This document shows positions 51,026-60,358 of a stretch of DNA of 64,000 nucleotides, in pieces (the first letter of the stretch is position 1; the number at the start of each line of letters is the position of its first letter). A program made the translations under genes and the position numbers. The DNA is from Microbacterium dextranolyticum. GTDB taxonomy: Bacteria; Actinomycetota; Actinomycetes; Actinomycetales; Microbacteriaceae. The stretch covers positions 744,001 to 808,000 of the forward strand of contig NZ_JAFBBR010000001.1 in NCBI RefSeq assembly GCF_016907295.1, read 5' to 3'. The notes under the pieces were generated by a model. The model was not told the origin of the DNA, ran no database searches, and saw only the letters and a program-made list of their open reading frames with translations.

Positions 51026-51040
51026 TCCCGATAGGGATCG

Positions 51041-51703
51041 TCACGGCTCCCAGATGAGGCGTGCGGCGATCCAGAGCATGACCACGGCGATCGCGGCGTC
51101 GAGGAACCGCCACGCGCGCGGGGAGCCGAGCCACCGTCCCAGATATCGCGCCCCCTGCGCGAGCCCGAAGAACCAGAGCACGGATGCCGCGACGGCGCCC
51201 CCGGCGAACCACCAGCGTCCTTCGCCGTTCACGCCCTGCGCGTGGGCGATCGATCCGAGCAGGAACACCGTGTCGAGGTAGACATGCGGGTTGAGCCAGG
51301 TCAGCGCGAGACAGGTCAGTGCGATCGACCTCCGCGTCGTCGTTCCGCGTCGCGGTGACGCCTCGGCGTCGCCGGGAGACGCGGAGGACGTGTCCGCTTC
51401 GACGGCCAGCGCATCGCCGTTCGGACGCAGCGCGCGACGCGCGGCGAGCACCGCGTAGCCGGCGAGGAACAGGGCTCCCGCCCAGCGCGCGGCGGTGATC
51501 AGCCACGGTGCCTGCTGCAAGAGGGCGCCCGTCCCGGCCACGCCCGCGGCGATCAGCACCGCGTCCGAGAGGGCGCACACCGTGGCCACGGTCATCGCAT
51601 GCTCGCGACGGATGCCCTGCCGCAGGACGAAGACGTTCTGAGCCCCGATGGCGACGATCAACGACAGGCCGAGGCCGAATCCCGCGAGCACGGACGAGAG
51701 CAT
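51041..51703 (-). CDS. lysE: LysE/ArgO-type amino acid exporter
   Basis: From ATG 51703 the product has 220 residues and about six spans. The family start FGLGLSLIVAIGAQNVFVLRQG and the later TWLNPHVYLDTVFLLGS are typical of LysE/ArgO. A cytoplasmic loop of about 35 residues (EADTSSASPGDAEASPRRG) is longer than usual. It exports basic amino acids. It is divergent from its usual LysR partner. Confidence 0.93.
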   Translation of the reverse strand: MLSSVLAGFGLGLSLIVAIGAQNVFVLRQGIRREHAMTVATVCALSDAVLIAAGVAGTGALLQQAPWLITAARWAGALFLAGYAVLAARRALRPNGDALAVEADTSSASPGDAEASPRRGTTTRRSIALTCLALTWLNPHVYLDTVFLLGSIAHAQGVNGEGRWWFAGGAVAASVLWFFGLAQGARYLGRWLGSPRAWRFLDAAIAVVMLWIAARLIWEP

Positions 51704-51776
51704 GATCCGACGGTAGGGCGCGGCGATTGATACAGTCCAGTTCAGGTTTCTCACGTACATGAAGGAGAACTTCATC

Positions 51777-52709
51777 ATGCGGATCTCCGCCCAGGGTGCT
51801 CTCACCCTCGCCGCCGTGCTCGATGCGGGCACGATGGAGGCCGCGGCCGAGCAGCTCCACATCACCCCCTCCGCCGTGAGTCAGCGGATCCGGGCCCTGG
51901 AAGAGGAGCTCGGAAGGGTGCTTCTGGTGCGGACGAAGCCGCTACGGCCGACCGACGCCGCCCACGCCGTCGTCCGGTTCGCCCGGCAGGTGTCGCTCCT
52001 CGCGCACGACGCCGCGGCCGATCTCGGTGAGGGAGCGGACGTCACGAGCGTTCCCCTCGCGGTGAACGCCGATTCGCTGGCGACGTGGTTCCTGCCGGCG
52101 ATCGTCCGCCTCGCGGCATCCCGCCCCGTCGCGTTCGACCTGCACCGCGACGACCAGGACTTCACCGCCGCCATGCTCGAGAACGGCACCGTGATGGGGG
52201 CCGTCACCTCGCGCAGCGACGCGGTGAGCGGATGCCGGGTCGCGCCCCTCGGGGTGCTGCGGTACGTCGCGGTCGCGGCACCTGTCTACGTCGAGCGCTG
52301 GCTGCCCGGCGTCACGGTTCCCGAGCCGGGTGGCGGGATGATGGACGCGCGCATGCGGGAGGCGCTCGACGCCGCGCCGCTGATCGATTTCGATCGGCGC
52401 GACGAGCTGCAGACGCGATGGCTCGTCGGCCACGACATCGACCCGTCGCGGCCACCGCGCCACCGCGTGCCCGCATCGCACGAGTTCGCGACGGCCGCTG
52501 AGCTCGGCGTCGGCTGGGCTCTGCTGCCCGCCCTGCAGGCGGCCGCAGGTCTCGCCCGAGGCTCGCTCGTGCCCCTCGGTGGACCGCCGATCGACGTGCC
52601 GCTGTACTGGCAGCAGTGGAACCTGACATCTCCGCTGCTCGACGCTGTCGCGCAGGAGATCATCGACGAAGGGCGCCGCGCCCTGTCCCCGTGGCCGTCC
52701 GCCGTGTGA
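51777..52709 (+). CDS. lysG: LysR family regulator LysG/ArgP
   Basis: The ATG at 51777 has AAGGAG nine bases upstream; an ATG at 51759 lies before that site. The 310-residue protein has the ArgP/LysG helix-turn-helix (QGALTLAAVLDAGTMEAAAE, LHITPSAVSQRIRALEEELG) and effector domain (LPLAVNADSLATWFLPA-like, VPASHEFATAAELGVGWALL). It activates lysE when lysine or arginine accumulates. Confidence 0.93.
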   Translation: MRISAQGALTLAAVLDAGTMEAAAEQLHITPSAVSQRIRALEEELGRVLLVRTKPLRPTDAAHAVVRFARQVSLLAHDAAADLGEGADVTSVPLAVNADSLATWFLPAIVRLAASRPVAFDLHRDDQDFTAAMLENGTVMGAVTSRSDAVSGCRVAPLGVLRYVAVAAPVYVERWLPGVTVPEPGGGMMDARMREALDAAPLIDFDRRDELQTRWLVGHDIDPSRPPRHRVPASHEFATAAELGVGWALLPALQAAAGLARGSLVPLGGPPIDVPLYWQQWNLTSPLLDAVAQEIIDEGRRALSPWPSAV

Positions 52710-52769
52710 CAGGCCGATCCCTGGCGGGCCGCCGCGCCGCGAGACGCCGAAGCGCAGAGGGAGCCGCCG

Positions 52770-53825
52770 TCAGGCCTCGCTGACGGAGAGGACGATCTTG
52801 CCGCGGGTGTGGCCGCGTTTGAGCTCACGATGCGCGGCGGGTGCCTCGTCGAGACCGAACACTCGATCGACGTAGACCTGGATCGCGCCGGACTCGAGCA
52901 GTCGCGCGATCGTGGCCAGCACGCCCCCGTCGGGGATCACCTTGTACGAGGTCGCGCGCACACCGGCATCCGCTGCGGCGGCCGCGTACCCCGGCCACGA
53001 TCCCGTCGGCACCAGTACGTACAGGCCGCCGGGGCGCAGCACGGTCAGCGATCGCGTTCCCGTGTCGTCGTGGACGTTGCCGACGAGATCGATGACGACG
53101 TCGACGTCGCCGACGACGTCTTCGAAGCGCGTCGTGGCGTAATCGATGACGACGGATGCCCCCAGCTCCCGCAGCCAGGTCAGATTGCGCTCCGACCCCG
53201 TCGCCGTCACGTGGGCGCCGAAGTACGCCGCCAACTGGACGGCGAAGTGTCCGACGCCGCCCGCTCCCGCGTGGATGAGGATGCGCTGCCCCTCATGGGC
53301 GTGCGCGGTCTCCACCACCAGCCCCCACGCCGTCAGTGCGGCGAGGGGCACACCGGCCGCCTCGGCGTGCGACAGCGCCTGCGGCTTGCGGGCGATCGAG
53401 AGCGTTGGGGCCACGGTGTACTCGGCGTATGCACCGCCTGAGCGCGGGAAGGAAGCCATGCCGAACACCTCGGTGCCGACCGGAAAGGGATGCGCCTCGT
53501 ACGGTGACGAGACGACGACGCCGCTGAAGTCGAACCCGAGCGTGCTCGGGTAGGCGGCGATCGCGCCGCTCACGCCGGCGCCGGAGCGCGTCTTCGCATC
53601 GATGGGGTTGACCCCGGCTGCGACGACGCGCACCAGGATCTCGCTGAGGACGGGCGAGGGGGTGGGCACGGAATCCACGCGGAGCACGTCGGCGTCGCCG
53701 GGAGCATCGAAGACGACCGCTCGCATGGTGCGGGGCGCGGCGGGTGCATCGGCCAGGGCGGGCGCCTCCGGCGCCGACGTCGCGCGCAGGGGTCGGAACC
53801 GAGAGAAACTACGAGCGGCCATCAT
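52770..53825 (-). CDS. Zinc-free quinone reductase-like NADP-dependent oxidoreductase
   Basis: The start at 53825 (or 53822) has GGAAGGG upstream; MRAVVFDAPG at 53726 is the usual family start, so about 33 extra residues may be present. The MDR fold shows GVNPIDAKTRSG, GFDFSGVV, the NADP motif HAGAGGVGHFAVQLAAYFGA and a C-terminal KGHTRGKIVLSV-like segment. No zinc ligands are seen. It reduces quinones or enones; its substrate is unknown. Confidence 0.88.
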   Translation of the reverse strand: MMAARSFSRFRPLRATSAPEAPALADAPAAPRTMRAVVFDAPGDADVLRVDSVPTPSPVLSEILVRVVAAGVNPIDAKTRSGAGVSGAIAAYPSTLGFDFSGVVVSSPYEAHPFPVGTEVFGMASFPRSGGAYAEYTVAPTLSIARKPQALSHAEAAGVPLAALTAWGLVVETAHAHEGQRILIHAGAGGVGHFAVQLAAYFGAHVTATGSERNLTWLRELGASVVIDYATTRFEDVVGDVDVVIDLVGNVHDDTGTRSLTVLRPGGLYVLVPTGSWPGYAAAAADAGVRATSYKVIPDGGVLATIARLLESGAIQVYVDRVFGLDEAPAAHRELKRGHTRGKIVLSVSEA

Positions 53826-54002
53826 CGCCCTTCCGCGTGCGTGTCGACGACGCGCCCGCCGGGCGGAGCGCGCGTCCCCAGAGGTCCTGAGTGCGTTCAG
53901 TCAACAGTCCCATTGTCTCGACCACGTTACGTCGGTGCTACCGGGGGGAGAACCTCGCCGGGAACCACCGCGCAGGCTCGGAACACACGTCGAACCGCCG
54001 GC

Positions 54003-54464
54003 TCAGGAGGTCGGAGAGACCCCCGCGGTGAGGGCATGGAGCAGTCGGGTGAGCGTGTGGATGTCGTCGAGCGGCCATTGCTCGAGCGCGTACACGAGTG
54101 AGCTCTCCTGCGGTTCCCGCGCCGAGGAGAGGCGTTCGAGGCCGAAGGGCGTGGGGGAGAGGATGCTGGCGCGCCGATCGTCAGGGTCGGGGTCGCGTCG
54201 GATGAGTCCGAGCTGTTCGAGCTCTCGGACGGTCCGGCTCAGTTGGCCCTTGTCGACGACGAGAGCGTCGGCGAGGGCCGATTGGGCGACGCGTTCGCGC
54301 CGTGCGATGGTCGTGAAGACCTTGTATGCCCCGGGGAGCATGCCCGGGCTCACGCGGTGCGCGTTGTCGGCGAGCAGTCGGCGCATGCGGTTGATCAGCT
54401 CGCCGAACTCGCCCTCCAGGGCCCGCACGGCGTCCGTGCGGGCCTGGAGCTCGTCGATGGTCAC
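54003..54464 (-). CDS. MarR family regulator
   Basis: The 153-residue protein has the winged helix core (RVAQSALADALVVDKGQLSR, VRELEQLGLIRRDPDPDDRR) with the conserved DxR wing. It lies ten bases after the efflux-pump gene in the same direction. The three TTGA-N6-TCAA boxes in the shared promoter are its probable operators, so both genes would be derepressed by a ligand or drug. Confidence 0.9.
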   Translation of the reverse strand: MTIDELQARTDAVRALEGEFGELINRMRRLLADNAHRVSPGMLPGAYKVFTTIARRERVAQSALADALVVDKGQLSRTVRELEQLGLIRRDPDPDDRRASILSPTPFGLERLSSAREPQESSLVYALEQWPLDDIHTLTRLLHALTAGVSPTS

Positions 54465-54474
54465 GATCTCGACC

Positions 54475-56163
54475 TTAGCGAGCGCGCGCGTCGCTGCCGC
54501 GCAGACCTGCGGGGGTCGGAATCGCTCCGGTGGCGGTGAGTCCCGCCATGGCCTCGGGCACCGAGACCGTCGCGAGATCCGCCTCGCTGGCCTGCATCCG
54601 CTCGGCGGTGGTCATCGTGGTCAGCGGCTTGTTCGGCAGGAACACGATCGCCACCAGCGAGAGGAGGGCGAAGGGGACCGCGATCAGGAACGAGTGGGAG
54701 ATGCCGTTCGCGTAGACGTCTTCGAAGACCACCCGAAGGGCTTCGGGCATGGCCGACACTTTCGGCAGCGACCCCGACTGGAGCTGCTCGCCCCAGTACT
54801 GGGCCTTGTCGCCGAGTGTCATCACCGCCGCGGTGATGTCCTGCGTGCGCTCGGCGACCAGGTCGGTCACGCGGGCGGCGAGGGCGGCGCCCATGACGGA
54901 CACCCCGATCGTGCCGCCGAGGCTGCGGAAGAAGGTGACGCCCGAGCTGGCGACCCCGATCTGCTCGGGGCGGGTCGTGTTCTGCACCACCAGAACGAGG
55001 TTCTGCATCGTCATGCCGACGCCGGCGCCGAGGAGGAACATGTAGATCGACACGAGCACGAAGTCGGTGTCGTAGTGGATCGTCGACAGGAGGAAGGCGC
55101 CGGCGATCAGCGAGATCGAACCCGCGACGAGGTAGGGCTTCCATACGCCGAACTTCGTGACGAGTGCACCGACGCCGATGGATGCCAGCAGCAGACCGCC
55201 GATCATCGGAATCGTCATGAGTCCCGCCTCCGTGGGCGTCGCGCCACGCGCGAGCTGCATGTACTGGCTGAGGAACACCGATGCGCCGAACATCGCGATG
55301 CCGGTGGCGATCGAGGCGATGACCGACAGTGTGAAGGTGCGGTTCCGGAAGAGGGTCAGCGGGATGAGGGGCTCGTTCGAGCGCAGTTCGACGATCACGA
55401 ACAGCACCGCCGCGAGGAGTGCACCGCCCACCATGAGGAAGGTCTCGATGCCCCACCAGTCGAAGCTCGTGCCGGCGGAGGTGACCCAGATGAGCAGGAG
55501 CGAGACCGAGACGGACAGCAGCACGATGCCGAGGTAGTCGATCGAGCTCTTCCGCGTCGCGCGCGCCGGGACGTGCAGCGTCAGCTGCACGAGGATGAGC
55601 GCGACGACGGCGACGGGCAAGGCGACGAAGAAGTTCCACCGCCATCCCCAGGCGTCCGTGATGACGCCGCCGAGAAGGGGGCCGCCGATCGTGGCGAGTG
55701 CCATCACCCCGCCGAACAGACCCATGTAGCGCCCGCGCTCGCGCGGGCTGATGATGTCGGCCATGAGCACCTGGCTGAGAGCCGCCAGGCCGCCCGCGCC
55801 GACACCCTGCACGGCGCGGAATGCGATGAGCATCTCGGGGCTCTGCGAGAAGCCCGCCGCGGCCGTCGCGAGCACGAAGATCACGATCGCGAGCTGGTAC
55901 AGCACCTTGCGGTTGGTGAGGTCGGCGAGCTTGCCCCAGACGGGAGTGGAGATGGCCGTGGTGAGGAGGGTCGCGGTCACCACCCAGGTGAATGCGGTCT
56001 GGTTGCCGTCGAGGTCGTGGATGATGACGGGCAACGAGGTGGAGACGACCGTGGAAGCGAGCATCGACACGAACATGCCGAGCAGGAGGCCGGAGAGGGC
56101 TTCGAGCACCTGGCGCGGTGTCATGCGCGGCTTCGCGAGCGAGTCGGAGAGCGTGGCGGACAT
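54475..56163 (-). CDS. MFS drug efflux transporter, DHA2 (14-span) family
   Basis: The 562-residue protein starts at ATG 56163. It shows DHA2 motifs: LPVIIHDLDGNQTAFTWVVT, the loop motif GKLADLTNRKVLYQ, RAVQGVGAGGLAALSQVLMA and the motif C-like LLGGVITDAWGWRWNFFV. The Gly-rich middle and a long C-terminal tail (LATVSVPEAMAGLTATGAIP) are typical. It expels drugs or other amphiphiles by proton antiport. Confidence 0.93.
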   Translation of the reverse strand: MSATLSDSLAKPRMTPRQVLEALSGLLLGMFVSMLASTVVSTSLPVIIHDLDGNQTAFTWVVTATLLTTAISTPVWGKLADLTNRKVLYQLAIVIFVLATAAAGFSQSPEMLIAFRAVQGVGAGGLAALSQVLMADIISPRERGRYMGLFGGVMALATIGGPLLGGVITDAWGWRWNFFVALPVAVVALILVQLTLHVPARATRKSSIDYLGIVLLSVSVSLLLIWVTSAGTSFDWWGIETFLMVGGALLAAVLFVIVELRSNEPLIPLTLFRNRTFTLSVIASIATGIAMFGASVFLSQYMQLARGATPTEAGLMTIPMIGGLLLASIGVGALVTKFGVWKPYLVAGSISLIAGAFLLSTIHYDTDFVLVSIYMFLLGAGVGMTMQNLVLVVQNTTRPEQIGVASSGVTFFRSLGGTIGVSVMGAALAARVTDLVAERTQDITAAVMTLGDKAQYWGEQLQSGSLPKVSAMPEALRVVFEDVYANGISHSFLIAVPFALLSLVAIVFLPNKPLTTMTTAERMQASEADLATVSVPEAMAGLTATGAIPTPAGLRGSDARAR

Positions 56164-56222
56164 GATGGTTCCTTCGGGGAGACGAGCACGCGGTGCGTCG
56201 TCGGGCCGCCTGTGCTGATTGG

Positions 56223-56281
56223 TTGACCTGGATCAATCGTTGAGACTGGTCAACTATAGGCGCATTGTTGACCGGAGTCAA
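56223..56281 (-). promoter_or_regulatory. Efflux operon promoter with three MarR-type boxes
   Basis: On the minus strand TTGACT (56281-56276) is followed after 17 bp by TATAGT (56258-56253), a near-consensus promoter. Three TTGA-N6-TCAA palindromes lie at 56268-56281 (over -35), 56240-56253 (touching -10) and 56223-56236 (downstream). Their spacing of 17 and 28 bp places dimers across the whole promoter. Confidence 0.85.
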
Positions 56282-56345
56282 TCATCCGCCGCCGCGACGG
56301 CGTCTCGCGCGCACAGAGCGCGCGGATCACGCGGGGCGCGGGGCG

Positions 56346-57068
56346 TCAGTCGGCGAGGGCGAGGGCGCGGAACGGCTCGCGGGCGCGGGGGGCGTGCTGC
56401 TGGGCGGGAACCGGGAGGACGGACCCGGCCACCGGCGGGGTGGCGCCCTGTGTGCGCTGGTGCATCGTGCGGCGGTAGAGCTCGTCGATCAACTCGGTCG
56501 CGAGGCGCACCAGCTGGCCGATCTCGCGCTCGTCGCGCTCGACCCAGGCGCATTTCGGCTCGTCTCCGACCGGAACGAATCCGTGATGCTCCTCCCACAC
56601 CACGAGGGTGCGCTCGGCGCCGAGCACGTGTTGCTGCCACCACACCTGGCGCAGATACGTGCGGGGGATCGAGCGCCACGTCTTGTTGGTCGTCTTGATC
56701 TCCGCGAGGGTCACGCGCCCGTCCGGGTCGACGGCGATGCCGTCGGGCGTCGCCAGATGGCGCTTCTCGACCACCGCGTGGAACAGCGCGGACGACGGCT
56801 GGATGCCATGGGTCGCGGCAACCCACGCGGCGATCTCGGGTTCGCGCCGACGGCCGTGGTCGGTGTAGGCGTTGCCCGAGAATCCGCGTCCGCCGCCGAG
56901 CTTGGCGTCGGCGGCGCGGGCGATCGCGGTGTGGCTCGTCAGCTGGGCGACGTCGGTCGCCGTGATGCCGCGCGAGCGCGCGCGCATCCAGCCGACCCGA
57001 TCGCGGGAATCCGCGACCACGCGAGCGGCCAGTTCCGGGGCGATGCGCGCGAAGGCCTCCGGAGTCAT
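56346..57068 (-). CDS. YqaJ/lambda-exonuclease-like nuclease
   Basis: From ATG 57068 (MTPEAFARIAPE) the product has 240 residues. The core matches the YqaJ viral-recombinase fold: GITATDVAQLTSHTAIARA, GNAYTDHGRRREPEIAAWV, and the PD-(D/E)xK site GIAVDPDGRVTLAEIKTTNK with Asp, Glu and Lys, then TYLRQVWWQQHVLG. Such enzymes degrade one DNA strand from ends. It stands alone without a recombinase or SSB partner. Confidence 0.85.
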   Translation of the reverse strand: MTPEAFARIAPELAARVVADSRDRVGWMRARSRGITATDVAQLTSHTAIARAADAKLGGGRGFSGNAYTDHGRRREPEIAAWVAATHGIQPSSALFHAVVEKRHLATPDGIAVDPDGRVTLAEIKTTNKTWRSIPRTYLRQVWWQQHVLGAERTLVVWEEHHGFVPVGDEPKCAWVERDEREIGQLVRLATELIDELYRRTMHQRTQGATPPVAGSVLPVPAQQHAPRAREPFRALALAD

Positions 57069-57147
57069 GAGAACGAGGCTAACCCGATGTCCGGGCCGAG
57101 GTCGATGCGACACCCATCGCGCGCGGCTCCGCCTCGATCGGTTCCGG

Positions 57148-57813
57148 TCAGTGCAGCCGCGCCGGCGTCGCCCGGGCAGCCGGAAGCCCGGAGGCCCGTC
57201 GCACTCCGCCGAACTGGCCGATCGACGCCGCCCCGGACAGTGCGGCCCAGCCCACGTAGAGGGCGATGAAAGCAGGGCCCTCGCCGGTGGCCGCGCCGCG
57301 GACGGCGACGGCGGTTGCGGCAAGGGTGGCGAGTACCGCAGCGGCGCTCGTGGCGAGCCGGACGAGGAGGTTGGCGGGAAGTGAGCGCACGGGGCGCACG
57401 GCCGGCGCCGGGAGGTGGCCGGCGCGTGCGGAGAGCACCGTGGCGGCCCGCAGCAGGCGTCGCCCCGAGCGGTGGAGAGACGTCAGCATCCAGACGGCGG
57501 GGATGCCGAGCGCGGCGCCTGCCACCAGGGTCATGCCGCTGAAGGCGAGGTCGAAGGCCGGACGTGCTCCCGTGGTCGCCGACTCGATGCCCACGCAGAC
57601 GACCGCCCACGCGATCGCCGCGCCGACGGTTCCGAGCAGGCCCATCAGCCAGCGGTCGCTGCGTCCGTAGTCCGCGCGCACGCGCTCGGCCGCGGCCTCC
57701 GCACGTGCCGACGGCTCAGATGTCGCCGGCACAGGTGTCGCCGTCTTGGAGGTGTCCGCCGTCGCCTCGTCCTCGGCGTCGACCAGGTCGGCGACCGTTT
57801 CGGGGAGGATCAT
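57148..57813 (-). CDS. Hypothetical four-span membrane protein
   Basis: From ATG 57813 ([10 protein letters not shown]) the product has 221 residues: an acidic Ala/Thr-rich cytoplasmic N-terminus of about 50 residues, then four hydrophobic spans (around 56-77, 86-110, 145-170 and 180-200) separated by basic loops. No family is recognised. It is divergent from the ribosomal L10 leader. Confidence 0.7.
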   Translation of the reverse strand: MILPETVADLVDAEDEATADTSKTATPVPATSEPSARAEAAAERVRADYGRSDRWLMGLLGTVGAAIAWAVVCVGIESATTGARPAFDLAFSGMTLVAGAALGIPAVWMLTSLHRSGRRLLRAATVLSARAGHLPAPAVRPVRSLPANLLVRLATSAAAVLATLAATAVAVRGAATGEGPAFIALYVGWAALSGAASIGQFGGVRRASGLPAARATPARLH

Positions 57814-57879
57814 GCGGAACACTCTTCGAAGGTAGCGTGCGGATTTGTCGGTGCGCCGGTTCTCACGTAAACTCTTCAG

Positions 57880-58013
57880 AGCCAAAGACCGCTGGTCTCG
57901 GCGTGTGCGAAAGCTCACGTCGACGAAGCCCGTTCACGGGGCCCGCGCAGGTGACACCGAACTTCCCGGGAGACCGGGCCCGAAGCTCCGTGCGCTTGCG
58001 CCGGAGCTTTTTT
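57880..58013 (+). ncRNA. Ribosomal L10 leader with attenuator hairpin
   Basis: The 5' leader of rplJ has GC-rich inverted segments and ends in an intrinsic terminator at 57983-58013: AAGCTCCG and CGGAGCTT around an 11-base loop, followed by six T. A terminator 76 bp upstream of the rplJ start is the hallmark of the L10(L12)4-binding leader that controls this operon by attenuation in many bacteria. Leader start is approximate. Confidence 0.8.
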
Positions 58014-58088
58014 CGTGTGCGGCGCAGCCGGCGCCGTCGAGGCGGCGTCTCGCCACCGCGTGACGTCTCATTCATACAAGGAGTGGCC

Positions 58089-58604
58089 ATGGCGCAGAAG
58101 GAAGCATCGGTCGCCGAGCTCACGAAGAACTTCGAGAGCTCGACCGCCGTCCTGCTGACCGAGTACCGCGGGCTGACGGTTGCCGAGCTCAAGGAGCTCC
58201 GCAACAGCATCCGTCAGGACGCGGAGTACGCCGTGGTGAAGAACACGCTGACCAAGATCGCGGCGCGCAACGCCGGGGTCGAGGGGCTGGACGACGAGCT
58301 GAAGGGCCCGTCTGCCATCGCTTTCGTGCACGGTGACCCGGTCGCCGTCGCGAAGGGCCTGCGTGCCTTCGCCAAGGCACACCCTCTGCTGGTGATCAAG
58401 GGCGGGTACTTCGACGGTGCCGCTCTGACCGCCGACGAGGTGAACAAGCTCGCCGATCTCGAGAGCCGTGAAGTCCTGCTGGCGAAGCTCGCCGGTGCGA
58501 TGAAGGCCTCGCTGACCAAGGCGGCATTCGTCTTCACCGCGCTCCCGTCGAAGGCCGTTCGCACGGTCGACGCGCTGCGCGAGAAGCAGGAGTCCGCGGC
58601 CTGA
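58089..58604 (+). CDS. rplJ: 50S ribosomal protein L10
   Basis: From ATG 58089 (AAGGAG 7 bp upstream) the product has 171 residues: [55 protein letters not shown], and the helical C-terminus LREKQESAA. It anchors the L7/L12 stalk and should bind its own leader RNA. Confidence 0.98.
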   Translation: MAQKEASVAELTKNFESSTAVLLTEYRGLTVAELKELRNSIRQDAEYAVVKNTLTKIAARNAGVEGLDDELKGPSAIAFVHGDPVAVAKGLRAFAKAHPLLVIKGGYFDGAALTADEVNKLADLESREVLLAKLAGAMKASLTKAAFVFTALPSKAVRTVDALREKQESAA

Positions 58605-58644
58605 TCTCGGCCCGGAGTAGCAAACCCCAATCAAGGAGAAAATC

Positions 58645-59031
58645 ATGGCAAAGCTCAGCACTGAGGAGCTGCTCGACGCGTTCAAGGAGCTCACGCTCAT
58701 CGAGCTGTCCGAGTTCGTGAAGGCGTTCGAGGAGACCTTCGACGTCACCGCCGCCGCCCCCGTCGCGGTCGCCGCTGCCGGCCCCGCCGGTGGTGCCCCC
58801 GCCGAAGAGGCCGAGGAGAAGGACTCGTTCGACGTCATCCTCGAGGCCGCTGGTGACAAGAAGATCCAGGTCATCAAGGTCGTCCGCGAGCTCACCTCGC
58901 TCGGCCTCGGCGAGGCCAAGGCCGTCGTCGACGGTGCCCCCAAGGCCGTGCTCGAGGGCGCGAACAAGGAGGCTGCCGAGAAGGCGAAGGCCGCTCTGGA
59001 AGAGGCCGGCGCTTCGGTGACCCTGAAGTAA
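58645..59031 (+). CDS. rplL: 50S ribosomal protein L7/L12
   Basis: The 128-residue protein has the N-terminal dimerisation region ([20 protein letters not shown]), the flexible Ala/Gly hinge ([16 protein letters not shown]) and the C-terminal factor-binding domain ([20 protein letters not shown]). It follows rplJ by 40 bp. Confidence 0.98.
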   Translation: MAKLSTEELLDAFKELTLIELSEFVKAFEETFDVTAAAPVAVAAAGPAGGAPAEEAEEKDSFDVILEAAGDKKIQVIKVVRELTSLGLGEAKAVVDGAPKAVLEGANKEAAEKAKAALEEAGASVTLK

Positions 59032-59048
59032 TCACGCCCCGCGCGTAC

Positions 59049-59084
59049 CGACGGCCCCGGGATCCACGGATCCCGGGGCCGTCG
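59049..59084 (+). terminator. Terminator after rplL
   Basis: CGACGGCCCCGGGATCC and its complement form a 16- to 17-bp stem around a short ACG loop, 18 bp after the rplL stop, followed by TCGTTCC. It also faces the end of the convergent lacI gene and may work both ways. Confidence 0.9.
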
Positions 59085-59101
59085 TCGTTCCGCGACGCGC
59101 G

Positions 59102-60130
59102 TCAGAGCAGGGGCGCGCCCGGGTCGATGCCGTCCATCGGGGCGGTGGAGTTCCGCACGATCAGGCGCGAAGGGATCCGCAGTCTCGTGCGGGCCCGGGG
59201 CGGATCGGCGATCTCGGCCAGCAGGAGCTCGACGGCGGCCGTGCCCTGCTCGCGCGGTACCTGCTGCAGTGTGGTGAGGGCGAACATGTCAGCGAACTCG
59301 TGGTCGTCGATGCCGACGACGCTCAGGGCGGACGGCACGGAGATCCCGAGGCGGCGCGCGGCGATGATCGTGCCGATCGCGACTTCGTCGCAGACTCCGA
59401 CGATCGCGCTGGGGCGCCGACGGGCGTCGCCGAGCAGGTCGACGGATGCCGCATACCCGCCGGGCATGGTCACGGGGGAGTGCACGTGGCGCACCCGATC
59501 GGCGAGACCGGCGTCGTTCATGGCGCGCTGATAGCCGGCGAGGCGCTGCTGGTCGACGTGCGCCCAGTGGCTCTCGGGCGCGCCGCCGACGAACGCGATG
59601 TCGCGGTGGCCGAGCCCGATCAGATGCTCGGTCGCTCGGCGGGCGGCGTAGTCGTCGTCGACGGCGACGACACTCGTCTCTTCGCCGTCGCCCACGACGC
59701 TGACGATCGGGCGCCCGATCCGGGTCAGTCGTTCCAGCTCTTGGTTGACGGGCTCGAGTCCGACCGCGATCAGGCCGTCGAACCGTTTGCGCGCGAGGAA
59801 GTCGTCGAAGATCCGCGCGCGCCCCTCGGTGCCGGGCTTCGCGTCGTACAGGGTCAGGTCGAGGCCGCGTTCCAACAGCGATCGCTGGATGCCTTCCAGC
59901 ACCTCCGCGAAGAACCAGCGGTTGACGTACGGCATGACGACGCCGATCGTCTGCGTGCGTCCCGTGGCGAGGCTGACCGCGCCCGCGGAGGGGACATAGC
60001 CGAGGTCGTCGGCGGCGCGGCGCACGCGCTCGCGTGTGGCATCCGACACGTAACCCGTGCCGCTGAGCGCGCGGCTCGCGGTCGCTTTCGACACACCGGC
60101 CCGTGCAGCCACCTCCGCGATCCCCGCCAT
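59102..60130 (-). CDS. LacI family regulator of the second sugar importer
   Basis: The 342-residue protein has the helix-turn-helix (GIAEVAARAGVSKATASRAL), hinge helix (SAGAVSLATGRTQTIGVVMP) and sensor domain (DGLIAVGLEPVNQELERLTR, SAIVGVCDEVAIGTIIAARR, VVGIDDHEFADMFALTTL). Relatives control maltose or alpha-glucoside uptake. It is divergent from the binding-protein gene, and LacI-type sites lie between them. Confidence 0.92.
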   Translation of the reverse strand: MAGIAEVAARAGVSKATASRALSGTGYVSDATRERVRRAADDLGYVPSAGAVSLATGRTQTIGVVMPYVNRWFFAEVLEGIQRSLLERGLDLTLYDAKPGTEGRARIFDDFLARKRFDGLIAVGLEPVNQELERLTRIGRPIVSVVGDGEETSVVAVDDDYAARRATEHLIGLGHRDIAFVGGAPESHWAHVDQQRLAGYQRAMNDAGLADRVRHVHSPVTMPGGYAASVDLLGDARRRPSAIVGVCDEVAIGTIIAARRLGISVPSALSVVGIDDHEFADMFALTTLQQVPREQGTAAVELLLAEIADPPRARTRLRIPSRLIVRNSTAPMDGIDPGAPLL

Positions 60131-60182
60131 ACCCGCTCCTCCTCGAGTCTTGGAGAACCCTACTCAGAACCGCCCAGGATAT

Positions 60183-60303
60183 GGAACCGGTTGCCGAGGA
60201 ATGGGTGCGCTCCCACGCCCGATCTCAGGCCGTTATCTGGTCGTGATCTTCCAGGCGTTGTGCGCGGATCGTTTCTCGCTTACCGTGACGTGGAAACGGT
60301 TCC
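60183..60303. promoter_or_regulatory. Two LacI-type operators in the divergent gap
   Basis: GGAACCGGTTGC (60183-60194) and GGAAACGGTTCC (60292-60303) are close to the same 12-bp palindrome with a central CG. The first lies near the lacI start and the second about 55 bp before the binding-protein start. Their spacing of 109 bp, a little over ten helical turns, would allow looping. Confidence 0.75.
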
Positions 60304-60358
60304 CTACGGGGAACCCCCTGCACAGGGAACATCTGAGCACTCAATGAGGAGGAATCAC

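Noticed and set aside
53602..56226. 874-codon plus-strand open frame
   Set aside because: It is antisense to the oxidoreductase, MarR and efflux genes and consists of His/Asp/Arg-rich shadow sequence.
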